Assembly: GCA_016795485.1 (NCBI GenBank)
Contig: JAEUHM010000022.1
Span: 1 to 40,167, forward strand
Direction: 5' to 3'
DNA: 40,167 bases
Source: Verrucomicrobiaceae bacterium
GTDB lineage: Bacteria > Verrucomicrobiota > Verrucomicrobiia > Verrucomicrobiales > Verrucomicrobiaceae
This document shows positions 33,341 to 40,167 of the stretch, piece after piece. Each line of letters begins with the position of its first letter. Position 1 is the stretch's first letter. The position numbers were made by a program, and so were the translations under genes. Below the pieces are notes generated by a model that was not told where the DNA came from, did not search any database, and worked only from the letters and a program-made list of their open reading frames with translations.

Positions 33341-33859
33341 CGGGCTACGCCAGTCCCATGAAGCAAGGTGATTATTGCGATGCCCCAAAGTTGGTTGGCT
33401 ATGTCGATGGTATCGCTGCCTTGCAGCTGAAGATAGCCCACAGATGTTCTCCAGTTGGTTGGACGTCGGTAATTTCGCGATTGGCAATGGCAGCAGCTCT
33501 TGCTGACACGATGTCAGAGTATTCGGCTACCGTGCCAAACCACAGTTTCAAGGCACCGCCATCCCCAGCGGCCCCCGTCCCACAACGCAAAGTCCCCCGC
33601 CAGACCCGCGCCATCCCAAAGCCCAGCCTCTGCGGGAGCCACCCATTGCACCCAGCAAAAGCGCTCCCCGCCACGGCCACCTCCGCGCTTGAACCTCTCC
33701 TATCCCTCTGAAAATAGCGCTTGAGCATTCTAAGACTACTGAGCCCTTAGACAATGAGTAATCGAGCGCGTCTCATAAGGACACAATGACAAGACAGGAA
33801 GCGGAATGCAAAATACTAATCAGCCTGTCACCTCAAACTTTTCCCATTTTGTGAATTGT
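33341..33859. other. Intergenic region, no supported gene
   Basis: Several overlapping open frames occur on both strands (for example 33399-33728 minus and 33358-33711 plus), but none has a recognisable domain, leader or start signal. The stretch 33550-33700 is strongly C-rich on the + strand, which keeps frames open by composition. It may hold decayed genes or repeat sequence. Confidence 0.4.
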
Positions 33860-34429
33860 CTAGTCGTCCACTTTGATGAACCACACCCCTTGGTATTTTT
33901 CGGGACGATGTCGCCTCAAGTAGTCCAGCACATACTTCCCAAAGAGAGGTGCCTTGCGAGGCATTGGTCTGGAGACAACACTAGTATCGGTAATGCTTTC
34001 GTATGTGCCAGACAAAGGCAAATACTTCAGTTGTGAAGATCCAATGACCGCATTGGCTGCATATAGCGTTGACGAATGAATTACCTTCTTATCCTCCCCT
34101 AGAATGGCTATTGTGCATACAACTCCTGCCAAATACTCTGTTCCCGGCTTGGGGGGAAGGTCAAGTTGTGTGGCTTGCACAAACGCTTGTATTTCTCGTT
34201 GACTTCGGACTGGTGGTGCAACTGCCACTAGCTCACCGCTTTCACCCCACTCGTCTTTGTAAGCAAGAAAGGCTATTTCGGCAATTTTGGATGCATCCAG
34301 ATCAATGAAATCAAATTGCGTGTGTGGGTCATTCGTTCGGCGGCTGCAGCAGGCCAGAGAAAGTAGGCATAATAACATCAACAGGATGAAGCTACAGCCG
34401 CTAGCGATAAAATGCCTTACTTGGTGCAT
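33860..34429 (-). CDS. Lipoprotein-like exported protein, unrecognised
   Basis: The 189-residue frame opens with a strongly hydrophobic segment (FILLMLLCLLSLACC) ending in two Cys followed by SRR, resembling a lipoprotein signal with an imperfect lipobox (SLAC or LACC). The mature domain mixes strands and helices: FDFIDLDASKIAEIAFLAYKD, a central ILGEDKKVIHSSTLY, and LFGKYVLDYLRRHRPEKYQG near the end. I recognise no family. Base composition is less GC-rich than the neighbours. The ATG overlaps the end of an upstream, stop-interrupted reading frame by about 11 bases, so the two were once probably translationally coupled. Confidence 0.65.
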   Translation of the reverse strand: MHQVRHFIASGCSFILLMLLCLLSLACCSRRTNDPHTQFDFIDLDASKIAEIAFLAYKDEWGESGELVAVAPPVRSQREIQAFVQATQLDLPPKPGTEYLAGVVCTIAILGEDKKVIHSSTLYAANAVIGSSQLKYLPLSGTYESITDTSVVSRPMPRKAPLFGKYVLDYLRRHRPEKYQGVWFIKVDD

Positions 34430-34647
34430 GGTATCTTTTCATGTTTAGCGCAGATACTAGCCCCGTGATGTTCAGTGACCAGCTTATTTACCGGCTCGGA
34501 GCACTTCACTCTTAAAGTCACCTCCTTGCAGCAGCCTTCCTTGCACTGATTCTGTTAGATGTGCTTTTTCATCTCCTCCCAATTATTCTCGATGATTGGC
34601 ATAACGTCCTTCGGCGCTGTTAGTTGATGCGGAGGGAGTTTGCTCAT
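34417..34647 (-). pseudogene. Cys-rich reading frame broken by an in-frame TAA
   Basis: From an ATG at 34647 the minus strand encodes about 30 residues (MSKLPPHQLTAPKDVMPIIE and onward to KKHI), a TAA at 34555-34557, and then 45 further in-frame residues (QNQCKEGCCKEVTLRVKCSE... to IPCTK) ending with TAA at 34417-34419. The second half has six Cys and reads as protein, and it overlaps the start of the lipoprotein-like gene. The simplest explanation is a nonsense mutation in a short gene of about 76 residues. The frame is also open upstream of the ATG into the end of the SHD1 gene, so the original gene may have been longer. Confidence 0.45.
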
Positions 34648-34669
34648 CGGCAGGGCGCGGTCCGAACCC

Positions 34670-35545
34670 TCACTGGGGCCACTTCTCTCGCACGATCTTC
34701 TTCAGATCGTTTGGCTTGGTGCGGGTTGGCACGTTGGCGTAGAGGAAGGCGATCAACTTGCGATCGATCTCCGTCAGCTCTGGGGAGGGCTTCCCGCCTT
34801 TGGTGAGAGCCGCTTGATCCAAATCCCCTCTGCGACCAGGGAATCCAAGCACATTTAGCAACACTTGTAGCAAGGCTGGCTTTAGCGCCTCACCTTTGAA
34901 GTGATCCGTGCTGATCATTACGACGGCGTCCGTCGCATAGCCTTCTTCATCGAACCACACGGTGAAGGAGTGGCCATCCTGAAGAGAAGTGGTCGGGAGT
35001 TTCTTTTCCCTGTTAATCTCGCTCACCTTCTTGCCAAGCTCCCTGCTGGTGCCGATGTGCAGCGCGAGTGGGCACGAGCCGTCCGGCGCGCGCAAACCGG
35101 CCGTTTGGCAGAGATCACCGAAAATGGCTGAAGCCTCCGTCTTGTGCGTCTCGTCGGAGGACTCCACGGACAGCGCGGGTGTTATCTTCCAAATGTAGGT
35201 CAGGCGTGAGATGTCACCACTGCCCAGACCATATACCACGGACTCCCAAACACTTTCGATCTGTTTAACGCTGAGTGGCTTGGATCCCTTGCTTGGGTCC
35301 GTGGGTGCCGCCGCGGGGGCTGGAACGGCAGGTGCCTGCCAAGCCTGGATGAATTGTTGGTCCTCGGTCGAAAACTTCGAGATTGGCAAACTGAACTGTT
35401 CGCCATCGGCGCGTTTGAGCCGCACATTGATTGCGTCCTTGCCCATGATTTCCGCTTCGATCTTGCGACCGCTACTGTCGGTAAAGGTGCGCGCAGTTAG
35501 AGGGCCAGAGAGCAACAGAGAGGCAATGACGAGACGAGAGATCAT
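34670..35545 (-). CDS. Secreted SHD1-domain protein
   Basis: The ATG at 35545 gives a signal peptide (MISRLVIASLLLSGPLTA) and 291 residues; the open frame extends to 35614. Residues about 19-70 match the SLA1-homology-1-like (SHD1) module common in Planctomycetota and Verrucomicrobiota: RTFTDSSGRKIEAE...N.V.L.R.DG..FSLPISKFS.EDQ.FI..W. A Pro/Ala linker follows, then a C-terminal domain of about 190 residues (SVWESVVYGLGSGDISRLTY, CPLALHIGTSRELGKKV, HSFTVWFDEEGYATDAVVMI) with no domain I can name confidently. It is probably periplasmic. It follows the GlcD-like gene by about 70 bases on the same strand. Confidence 0.8.
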   Translation of the reverse strand: MISRLVIASLLLSGPLTARTFTDSSGRKIEAEIMGKDAINVRLKRADGEQFSLPISKFSTEDQQFIQAWQAPAVPAPAAAPTDPSKGSKPLSVKQIESVWESVVYGLGSGDISRLTYIWKITPALSVESSDETHKTEASAIFGDLCQTAGLRAPDGSCPLALHIGTSRELGKKVSEINREKKLPTTSLQDGHSFTVWFDEEGYATDAVVMISTDHFKGEALKPALLQVLLNVLGFPGRRGDLDQAALTKGGKPSPELTEIDRKLIAFLYANVPTRTKPNDLKKIVREKWPQ

Positions 35546-35615
35546 GGCTGAGGTTATCGTGGGTAATCGCGAGTCCGATGTCAAGCCTGCACCGGAGCGA
35601 ACGCCCCCACCCACT

Positions 35616-36977
35616 TCACAAAATCTTCCCTGGATTCAAAATGCCCTCTGCATCGAGGGCATCTTTTAACACGTGATGAAGATGCATGGCTCCTGGGTGC
35701 AGGGCGTCTGCAAACCAGCGCTGTTTGGCGATTCCGATGCCGTGTTCACCGGTGATAGCGCCTCCAGTGGCGATGACGAACTTGAAAAGTTCGTCGAGGG
35801 CAGCTTCAGCGCGCTCTTTGATGGGCTGCTCATCCATGTTCGGCACCATCACGTTCACGTGGATGTTTCCATCTCCTGCATGGCCGAAACATGCCACGGG
35901 GAAGCCGTGCTTTGCCTGAAGTTGCTCGGCAAACTCGACGAGTTGGACCAATTGACCGCGTGGAACCACGATGTCTTCGTTCAATTTGATGAGCCCGGTG
36001 TTTCGCAGGCTGTAGCTGAACTCACGGCGGAGTTTCCAGAAGCGCTCGCAGCCAGCTTCACCCTCTGCAGCTTCAATCTGCACTGCTCCGGCTTCTTCGA
36101 CGAGCTTGGTGAGCAACTTGAGTTCGGAGCGAACGCTTTCTTCGTGTCCGTCGATCTCGACAAGCAAGTGAGCATCACCTTTTGGGGTCACAGACTCGCC
36201 GAGATACTCGCGGGCGGCCCGTAGGGTGAACTTGTCCGCGATCTCCAGGGCAGAGGGTAGAAATCCACTGCCAAGAATGCGTTGTACTGCTGCCGCCACC
36301 GCACCGAAGTTTGCAAATCCAGCACTGATCATCGAGCGAGTCGGCGGATGTGGCAAAATGCGCAAGGTGGCCTCTGTAACGACCCCGAGCAGCCCTTCTG
36401 AGCCAACAAACAGCCCTACAAGATCAAACCCCGTTTTGTTTTTGTGACAGCGGCCTCCCACTCGAGCGATGGTTCCATCAGCAAGCACAGCTTCAAGTCC
36501 AAGAACGTAATGACGCGTCACACCATATTTGAGACAGCGTGGTCCGCCCGCGTTGGATGCAATGTTGCCGCCGAGGCTGCACTCCTTCAAACTGGCCGGA
36601 TCAGGCGGATAAAACCAGCCAAGCTTCCTAACGGCTTCCTGTAGCTCACCGGTAATGACGCCCGGTTCCACAACGGCTACTCCGTCAGCAGGATTGATCT
36701 CCTTGATTCGGTTCATCCGCATCATTGACATGGCGATTCCGCCATGGAGAGGGACACATCCGCCAACATAGCCAACTCCAGCACCGCGCGTGGTCACTGG
36801 GATCTTCTCGGCGTGCGCATACTTTAGCACGGATGACACCTCTTGGCTTGAGCGTGGAAAAACGACGGCCTGGGGCATGGCAGAGGCGAACCATTTGTCG
36901 CCGCTGTGTGCAGTTAAGTCTTCGTTTCGAGCGCTGACGGCATCAGGGCCGAGAAGTGTTTGAAGGGCCTGGATCAT
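35616..36977 (-). CDS. GlcD-type FAD-linked oxidase (glycolate/D-lactate dehydrogenase family)
   Basis: I start at ATG 36977 (453 residues); a GTG at 37022 is the other option. The PCMH/VAO-type FAD domain is clear: AVVFPRSSQEVSSVLKYA, VTTRGAGVGYVGG, VEPGVITGELQEAV, LGGNIASNAGGPRCLKYG and VGSEGLLGVVTEATLRI. The C-terminal FAD-oxidase domain has CFGHAGDGNIHVN, with the metal-binding His pair, and TGEHGIG. It oxidises 2-hydroxy acids such as glycolate or D-lactate and feeds electrons to the respiratory chain; the exact substrate is not readable, and no glcE or glcF subunit lies alongside. Its start overlaps the permease gene end by 35 bases, so it is translationally coupled. Confidence 0.92.
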   Translation of the reverse strand: MIQALQTLLGPDAVSARNEDLTAHSGDKWFASAMPQAVVFPRSSQEVSSVLKYAHAEKIPVTTRGAGVGYVGGCVPLHGGIAMSMMRMNRIKEINPADGVAVVEPGVITGELQEAVRKLGWFYPPDPASLKECSLGGNIASNAGGPRCLKYGVTRHYVLGLEAVLADGTIARVGGRCHKNKTGFDLVGLFVGSEGLLGVVTEATLRILPHPPTRSMISAGFANFGAVAAAVQRILGSGFLPSALEIADKFTLRAAREYLGESVTPKGDAHLLVEIDGHEESVRSELKLLTKLVEEAGAVQIEAAEGEAGCERFWKLRREFSYSLRNTGLIKLNEDIVVPRGQLVQLVEFAEQLQAKHGFPVACFGHAGDGNIHVNVMVPNMDEQPIKERAEAALDELFKFVIATGGAITGEHGIGIAKQRWFADALHPGAMHLHHVLKDALDAEGILNPGKIL

Positions 36978-38268
36978 GGGGGATGGGCTTGAGTTTGGAA
37001 CCGATGAAATAGACGACGACACCCACGAGCAAGGTCAGCAGACCCCAAACGATTTCCGTGATGTCATCAAACGCCTTCTGGCGGATCATGTAGATCACCA
37101 TGACCGCAAAGACGAGTGGCGTGAGTGGGTAGAGTGGCACGCGGAAGGGCCTCGGTAGATCAGGCTTACGCCAGCGCAAAACAATGACGCCGATGACTGC
37201 CATGCCGGAAGACGCCAACAGCAGGCACTCCACATACGACAGGATTTGCTGAAAGGTGCCTGTTAGCAGCATACCGAGCGAAACCGCAGCTACGACAAGG
37301 ACTGAGATCCACGGTGTGCCGGCAGAGTTTACTTTTGCCAATGCTGACAGAAAGGGAGCATCGTTGCCCATGCGCTGATTTACTCGTGATCCCGCTAGCA
37401 GCATACTCACCACTGTCGATACAAGGCCGAAAGCGATGAGGAATCCCATGAACTTGCCACCGGAGTCTCCGAAGATGGATTTCGCGGCGATCAAAGCAGC
37501 TTCCTCCTGTCCACGCATGGCGTCCCACGGTGTGCGCCAGAGAAACACGGCATTCACAGCGGCATAAAGAGCCATGACGATCAAGGTTCCGATGATCAGC
37601 GCCAGCGGCACATTGCGCTGAGGCTTATCCATATCACCGGCAACGTAGGCCGCTCCATTCCAGCCCTCGTACGCAAACATCACATACACCAAAGAGACCG
37701 CGTATGGTGTGCTGAGTAGCAGATGTTCATCGCCTGGATGAAAGGTGAAGCTGTTACGCGTGCCACCCGGCAAAACGATAGCTCCGATGATGAATGCTAG
37801 GATGAGCAGCACCTTCAATGTGGTAAAGCCGGTCAGGACACGACCCAGCCACTTCACAGATGACAAGTTCAGAGCGGCTACAGAGATGACTAATGAAGCT
37901 GCCAGCAACCGCGACTCTGCTTGAAGGCCGAAAGCTTGCGCATACTTGGCGAAAGCCATGGCCGAAAGTGAAATGGGCGCTGCAAATCCAGCAATAAGCG
38001 AGATCCACCCCGCCATGAACCCCGCTAGTGGATGGTATGCTTCACGCAGAAGATGATATTCCCCGCCAGAACGTGGCAGCATCGCCACCAGTTCTGCATA
38101 ACAAAGCGCACCGCAGATCGAAAGGATGCCGCCCACGATCCAAAGGGACAAAACTGGCCACGCTGAAGGCACACCAGCGAGCTGGTAGCCAACGCTCGTG
38201 AACACGCCCACGCCAATCATGTTGGCGATGACCATGCTGATAGCAGCGGGGAGCTTGATGTTGTTCAT
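36943..38268 (-). CDS. APC superfamily amino-acid permease
   Basis: The ATG at 38268 (441 residues) starts directly before the first membrane helix; the frame is open to 38433 but that extension is soluble and overlaps the divergent sulfatase region. About twelve transmembrane helices are visible, with the APC signature in helix 1 ([19 protein letters not shown], where GxGxF is the substrate-backbone binding unwound segment), the second helix start [33 protein letters not shown], and a helix-6-like [18 protein letters not shown]. Such proteins import amino acids or exchange them for amines. The coupled GlcD-type gene might act on a hydroxy acid related to the imported compound; that link is inference. 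Confidence 0.92.
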   Translation of the reverse strand: MNNIKLPAAISMVIANMIGVGVFTSVGYQLAGVPSAWPVLSLWIVGGILSICGALCYAELVAMLPRSGGEYHLLREAYHPLAGFMAGWISLIAGFAAPISLSAMAFAKYAQAFGLQAESRLLAASLVISVAALNLSSVKWLGRVLTGFTTLKVLLILAFIIGAIVLPGGTRNSFTFHPGDEHLLLSTPYAVSLVYVMFAYEGWNGAAYVAGDMDKPQRNVPLALIIGTLIVMALYAAVNAVFLWRTPWDAMRGQEEAALIAAKSIFGDSGGKFMGFLIAFGLVSTVVSMLLAGSRVNQRMGNDAPFLSALAKVNSAGTPWISVLVVAAVSLGMLLTGTFQQILSYVECLLLASSGMAVIGVIVLRWRKPDLPRPFRVPLYPLTPLVFAVMVIYMIRQKAFDDITEIVWGLLTLLVGVVVYFIGSKLKPIPHDPGPSNTSRP

Positions 38269-38359
38269 GAGCGGTAGATTCCTAGCTTCGTTTCTGGAAG
38301 CCGAAAAGGACGAAACGTGGGAGGCTAGGATTGCGTTCACCTTCCAACACCTCGCCCCC

Positions 38360-39916
38360 ATGACGCGCTTTTTCCTCACCCTTTGCTCATTGCTGATCAG
38401 TTCTGGAGTGCTCGCGGCTCCACGGCCAAACATTCTATTTGCGATCGCCGATGACTGGGGCGTACACGCCGGAGTCTATGGCACACCTTGGGTGAAAACC
38501 CCTGCGTTTGATCGTGTGGCTAAAGAGGGCCTTCTTTTCAATCGTGCTTACACGCCAGTGGCCAAATGTGCCCCGTCACGTGCCATCGTTCTCACCGGTC
38601 GGCATGCATGGCAGAACGAACAAGCGGGCAATCACATGTCGCACTTTCCTGCTAAACTGAAAAGCTGGCCAGAGGTGCTGATGGAGAAAGGTTGGCACAT
38701 GGGCATCACTGGGAAAGGTTGGGGTCCGGGCATCGCGAATGATGCCAACGGCAAGCCTCGGCAAATCACTGGGAAACAGTTCAACAAGCACAAAGCCAAA
38801 CCGCTCACCTCGGAAATCAGCAACAACGATTATGCGGCCAACTTTGTCGACTTTCTGGAGGCTGCTCCGTCGGATCATCCGTGGTGTTTCTGGTATGGGT
38901 CCACCGAGCCTCATCGTGGCTATGAGTTTCAGTCTGGAGTCAAAAAAGGTGGCAAAAAGCTTTCGGATATCGATCACGTGCCGCCTTATTGGCCAGACAA
39001 TGAAACGGTTCGTCACGATATGTTGGACTACGCGCTCGAAGTCGAACACACGGATCAACATTTGGGCAGGATGTTGGCCGAGTTGGAGAAACGTGGACTT
39101 CTGGATTCCACATTGATCATCGTGACAGCGGATCACGGAATGCCGTTTCCACGCTGCAAGGGTTATGCCTACCAGGACTCCAATCACGTGCCGCTGGCAG
39201 TGCGTTGGCCGCAGGGTATTGGCAAGTCTGGCCGCGCTATTGATGACTTTGTTAGTTTCATCGACATTGCGCCGACGATCTTGGACTATGCGGGCATCAA
39301 TGTCGCCGATACGGGCATGCAGCCGATCACTGGCGCAAGTTGGAGGCCCATTTTGGAGAGTGAGAAGTCCGGGCGAGTGTTGGCTGAGCGGAACCACACG
39401 CTGATTGGCAAAGAGCGCACCGATGTTGGCCGGCCGAACGACTGGGGTTATCCGATCCGCGGGATCGTAACGGACACGCATCTCTTCCTAAAGAACTATG
39501 AGCCAACTCGTTGGCCCGCAGGCAATCCAGAGACAGGTTATCTCGATACTGATGGTGGAGCCACGAAGACCCACATCCTTGAGATGGGGCGGAAAGATCG
39601 CGCAGACAAGTTTTGGCAGTTGAACTTTGGAATGAGACCCGCTGAGGAACTCTACGACTTGAGTGTTGACCCACATTGCGCCCATAACCTCGCTGGCGAG
39701 TCGGTGCATACAGAGACGGTGAAGGAACTGCTGCGTGGCATGGAAGATGAGCTGAAACTTCAAGGCGACCCGCGCATGTTCGGCAATGGCAAGGTGTTCG
39801 ACGAATACAAGCCCACCACTGGTGAGGGCTTCTACGAGAAGTTTATGAAGGGCGAAAAACCGAACGCTGGTTGGGTGTCACCCACCGACTTCGAGAAAGA
39901 GCCGATCAAGCCTTAG
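38360..39916 (+). CDS. Secreted sulfatase, heparan N-sulfatase-like (S1 family)
   Basis: The ATG at 38360 gives a signal peptide ([19 protein letters not shown]) then [13 protein letters not shown]; 518 residues. Metal-site Asp31-Asp32, the canonical formylglycine motif C70-A-P-S-R74 followed by [10 protein letters not shown], a central GKGWGPG region and [29 protein letters not shown] with the second Asp-His metal pair are all present. The ADDWG opening and [14 protein letters not shown] follow sulfamidase/heparan N-sulfatase-like enzymes rather than AtsA-like ones, so a different substrate class from the 5.9-kb sulfatase is likely. It stands alone, divergent from the permease (about 90 bases between starts) and with its 3' end overlapping the acidic repeat gene by 11 bases. 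Confidence 0.93.
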   Translation: MTRFFLTLCSLLISSGVLAAPRPNILFAIADDWGVHAGVYGTPWVKTPAFDRVAKEGLLFNRAYTPVAKCAPSRAIVLTGRHAWQNEQAGNHMSHFPAKLKSWPEVLMEKGWHMGITGKGWGPGIANDANGKPRQITGKQFNKHKAKPLTSEISNNDYAANFVDFLEAAPSDHPWCFWYGSTEPHRGYEFQSGVKKGGKKLSDIDHVPPYWPDNETVRHDMLDYALEVEHTDQHLGRMLAELEKRGLLDSTLIIVTADHGMPFPRCKGYAYQDSNHVPLAVRWPQGIGKSGRAIDDFVSFIDIAPTILDYAGINVADTGMQPITGASWRPILESEKSGRVLAERNHTLIGKERTDVGRPNDWGYPIRGIVTDTHLFLKNYEPTRWPAGNPETGYLDTDGGATKTHILEMGRKDRADKFWQLNFGMRPAEELYDLSVDPHCAHNLAGESVHTETVKELLRGMEDELKLQGDPRMFGNGKVFDEYKPTTGEGFYEKFMKGEKPNAGWVSPTDFEKEPIKP

Positions 39917-40167
39917 AGGCGTCGTCTTCGGTGTCGTCTTCATCGACCACTTCGATGATCTCAACATCATCGTCCTCCTGTTCCTCATCCTCTTCTTCTA
40001 GTTCGTCTACATCCGCGTCTTCATCGAGAACTTCTTCGTCTTCATCGAGAACTTCTTCGTCTTCATCGAGAACTTCTTCGTCTTCATCGAGAACTTCTTC
40101 GTCTTCATCGAGAACTTCTTCGTCTTCATCGAGAACTTCTTCGTCTTCATCGAGAACTTCTTCGTCT
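39906..40167 (-). CDS. C-terminus of a highly acidic heptad-repeat protein (5' end outside window)
   Basis: The minus-strand frame is open from the right edge to a TGA at 39906-39908, giving 87 visible codons. Translation is a perfect repeat of the seven residues DEEVLDE, then a degenerate acidic segment ([20 protein letters not shown]) and the tail [17 protein letters not shown]. Apart from a single Lys two residues from the end, it lacks basic residues. Such acidic tails occur on RNA-polymerase-associated, ribosome-associated and DNA-mimic-like proteins, but the identity of the main domain lies beyond the window. The 3' end overlaps the end of the convergent sulfatase gene by 11 bases. Confidence 0.75.
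   Translation of the reverse strand, partial: DEEVLDEDEEVLDEDEEVLDEDEEVLDEDEEVLDEDEEVLDEDEEVLDEDADVDELEEEDEEQEDDDVEIIEVVDEDDTEDDASKA
40021..40167. repeat. Perfect 21-bp tandem repeats inside the acidic protein gene
   Basis: Seven identical 21-base units run from 40021 to exactly the window edge and probably continue. Each encodes DEEVLDE on the minus strand, and the preceding 21 bases (about 40000-40020) look like a diverged unit. The identity of all units implies recent expansion by slippage or recombination. Confidence 0.97.

Noticed and set aside
33399..33728. 109-residue minus-strand ORF and the overlapping plus-strand ORF at 33358-33711
   Set aside because: Frames are open because of C-rich composition; no start signal or family is seen, so they are described as intergenic.
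38576..39481. 301-residue minus-strand ORF opposite the second sulfatase
   Set aside because: The sulfatase strand has all catalytic motifs; the opposite frame is an Arg-rich shadow.
40021..40167. CRISPR or non-coding satellite
   Set aside because: Units are 21 bp with no spacers and keep an acidic open frame, as expected for a coding repeat.
1..40167. tRNA, rRNA, prophage or insertion sequence with transposase
   Set aside because: No clover-leaf with a TTCGA arm, no rRNA signature, no phage structural genes and no transposase motif were found on reading the sequence and frames.

Overview
The window looks like a chromosomal segment of a Verrucomicrobiota bacterium, probably near Verrucomicrobiaceae/Prosthecobacter. 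This is inferred from gene content: two secreted S1-type sulfatases, two Tat-exported Gfo/Idh/MocA oxidoreductases, a ThuA-domain protein, an SHD1-domain protein, a giant Ig/Fn3 surface protein, and a non-discriminating-type AspRS. There are no rRNA genes, no recognisable tRNA genes, no CRISPR array and no intact transposase. The DNA is moderately GC-rich, except for AT-rich islands near 24.65-24.98 kb and 33.8-34.65 kb.

Layout. 0-4.5 kb: the 3' part of a very large secreted Ig/Fn3 protein (+), open at the left edge. 4.5-5.9 kb: a secreted lectin-like protein and a TspO homologue (+). 5.85-11.9 kb: a tight minus-strand operon reading Gfo/Idh oxidoreductase > TonB > ExbB > ExbD > TauE/SafE permease > sulfatase, which couples an outer-membrane energising system to sulfate-ester cleavage and anion export. 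12-12.75 kb: a polyvalent-kinase-like gene with an apparent frameshift at an A8 run. 12.8-14.2 kb: a solitary nuoF (-) with a perfect CRP-type palindrome upstream. 14.4-16.4 kb: a small membrane protein, a DUF1802 protein and alanine racemase (+). 16.4-18.5 kb: an OmpH/Skp-like chaperone and a ThuA protein (-), separated by a 42-bp tandem repeat array. 18.5-19.7 kb: a class V aminotransferase (+).

19.8-20.3 kb: a toxin-antitoxin pair with a RelB/DinJ-like antitoxin and a PemK/MazF-like toxin. 20.4-24.5 kb: a secreted beta-helix protein, a SurA-like isomerase and a second Gfo/Idh oxidoreductase (-). 24.6-25.6 kb: a strong sigma70-type promoter, a leader packed with dyads, a gene fusing an excisionase-type HTH to a receiver domain, and a strong terminator. 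25.7-28.1 kb: aspS and a Uma2-family gene (+). 28.1-31.7 kb: a minus-strand metabolic group of a small membrane protein > cysteine desulfurase > asd > polyprenyl synthase. 31.7-32.8 kb: a mannose-1-phosphate guanylyltransferase (+).

32.8-34.65 kb is a gene-poor accessory patch: a REP/BIME-like inverted repeat, a doubtful small ORF, a possible lipoprotein and an adjoining reading frame broken by an in-frame stop. 34.7-38.3 kb (-): an SHD1-domain secreted protein, a GlcD-type FAD oxidase and an APC amino-acid permease. 38.4-39.9 kb (+): a second sulfatase resembling heparan N-sulfatases. 39.9 kb to the edge (-): the C-terminus of an extremely acidic protein made from perfect 21-bp repeats and running off the window.

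Functionally the segment mixes housekeeping genes (aspS, asd, alr, nuoF, cysteine desulfurase, isoprenoid synthase, periplasmic chaperones) with a secreted/periplasmic polysaccharide-handling set (sulfatases, oxidoreductases, ThuA, beta-helix and lectin-like proteins) typical of polysaccharide-degrading Verrucomicrobiota.
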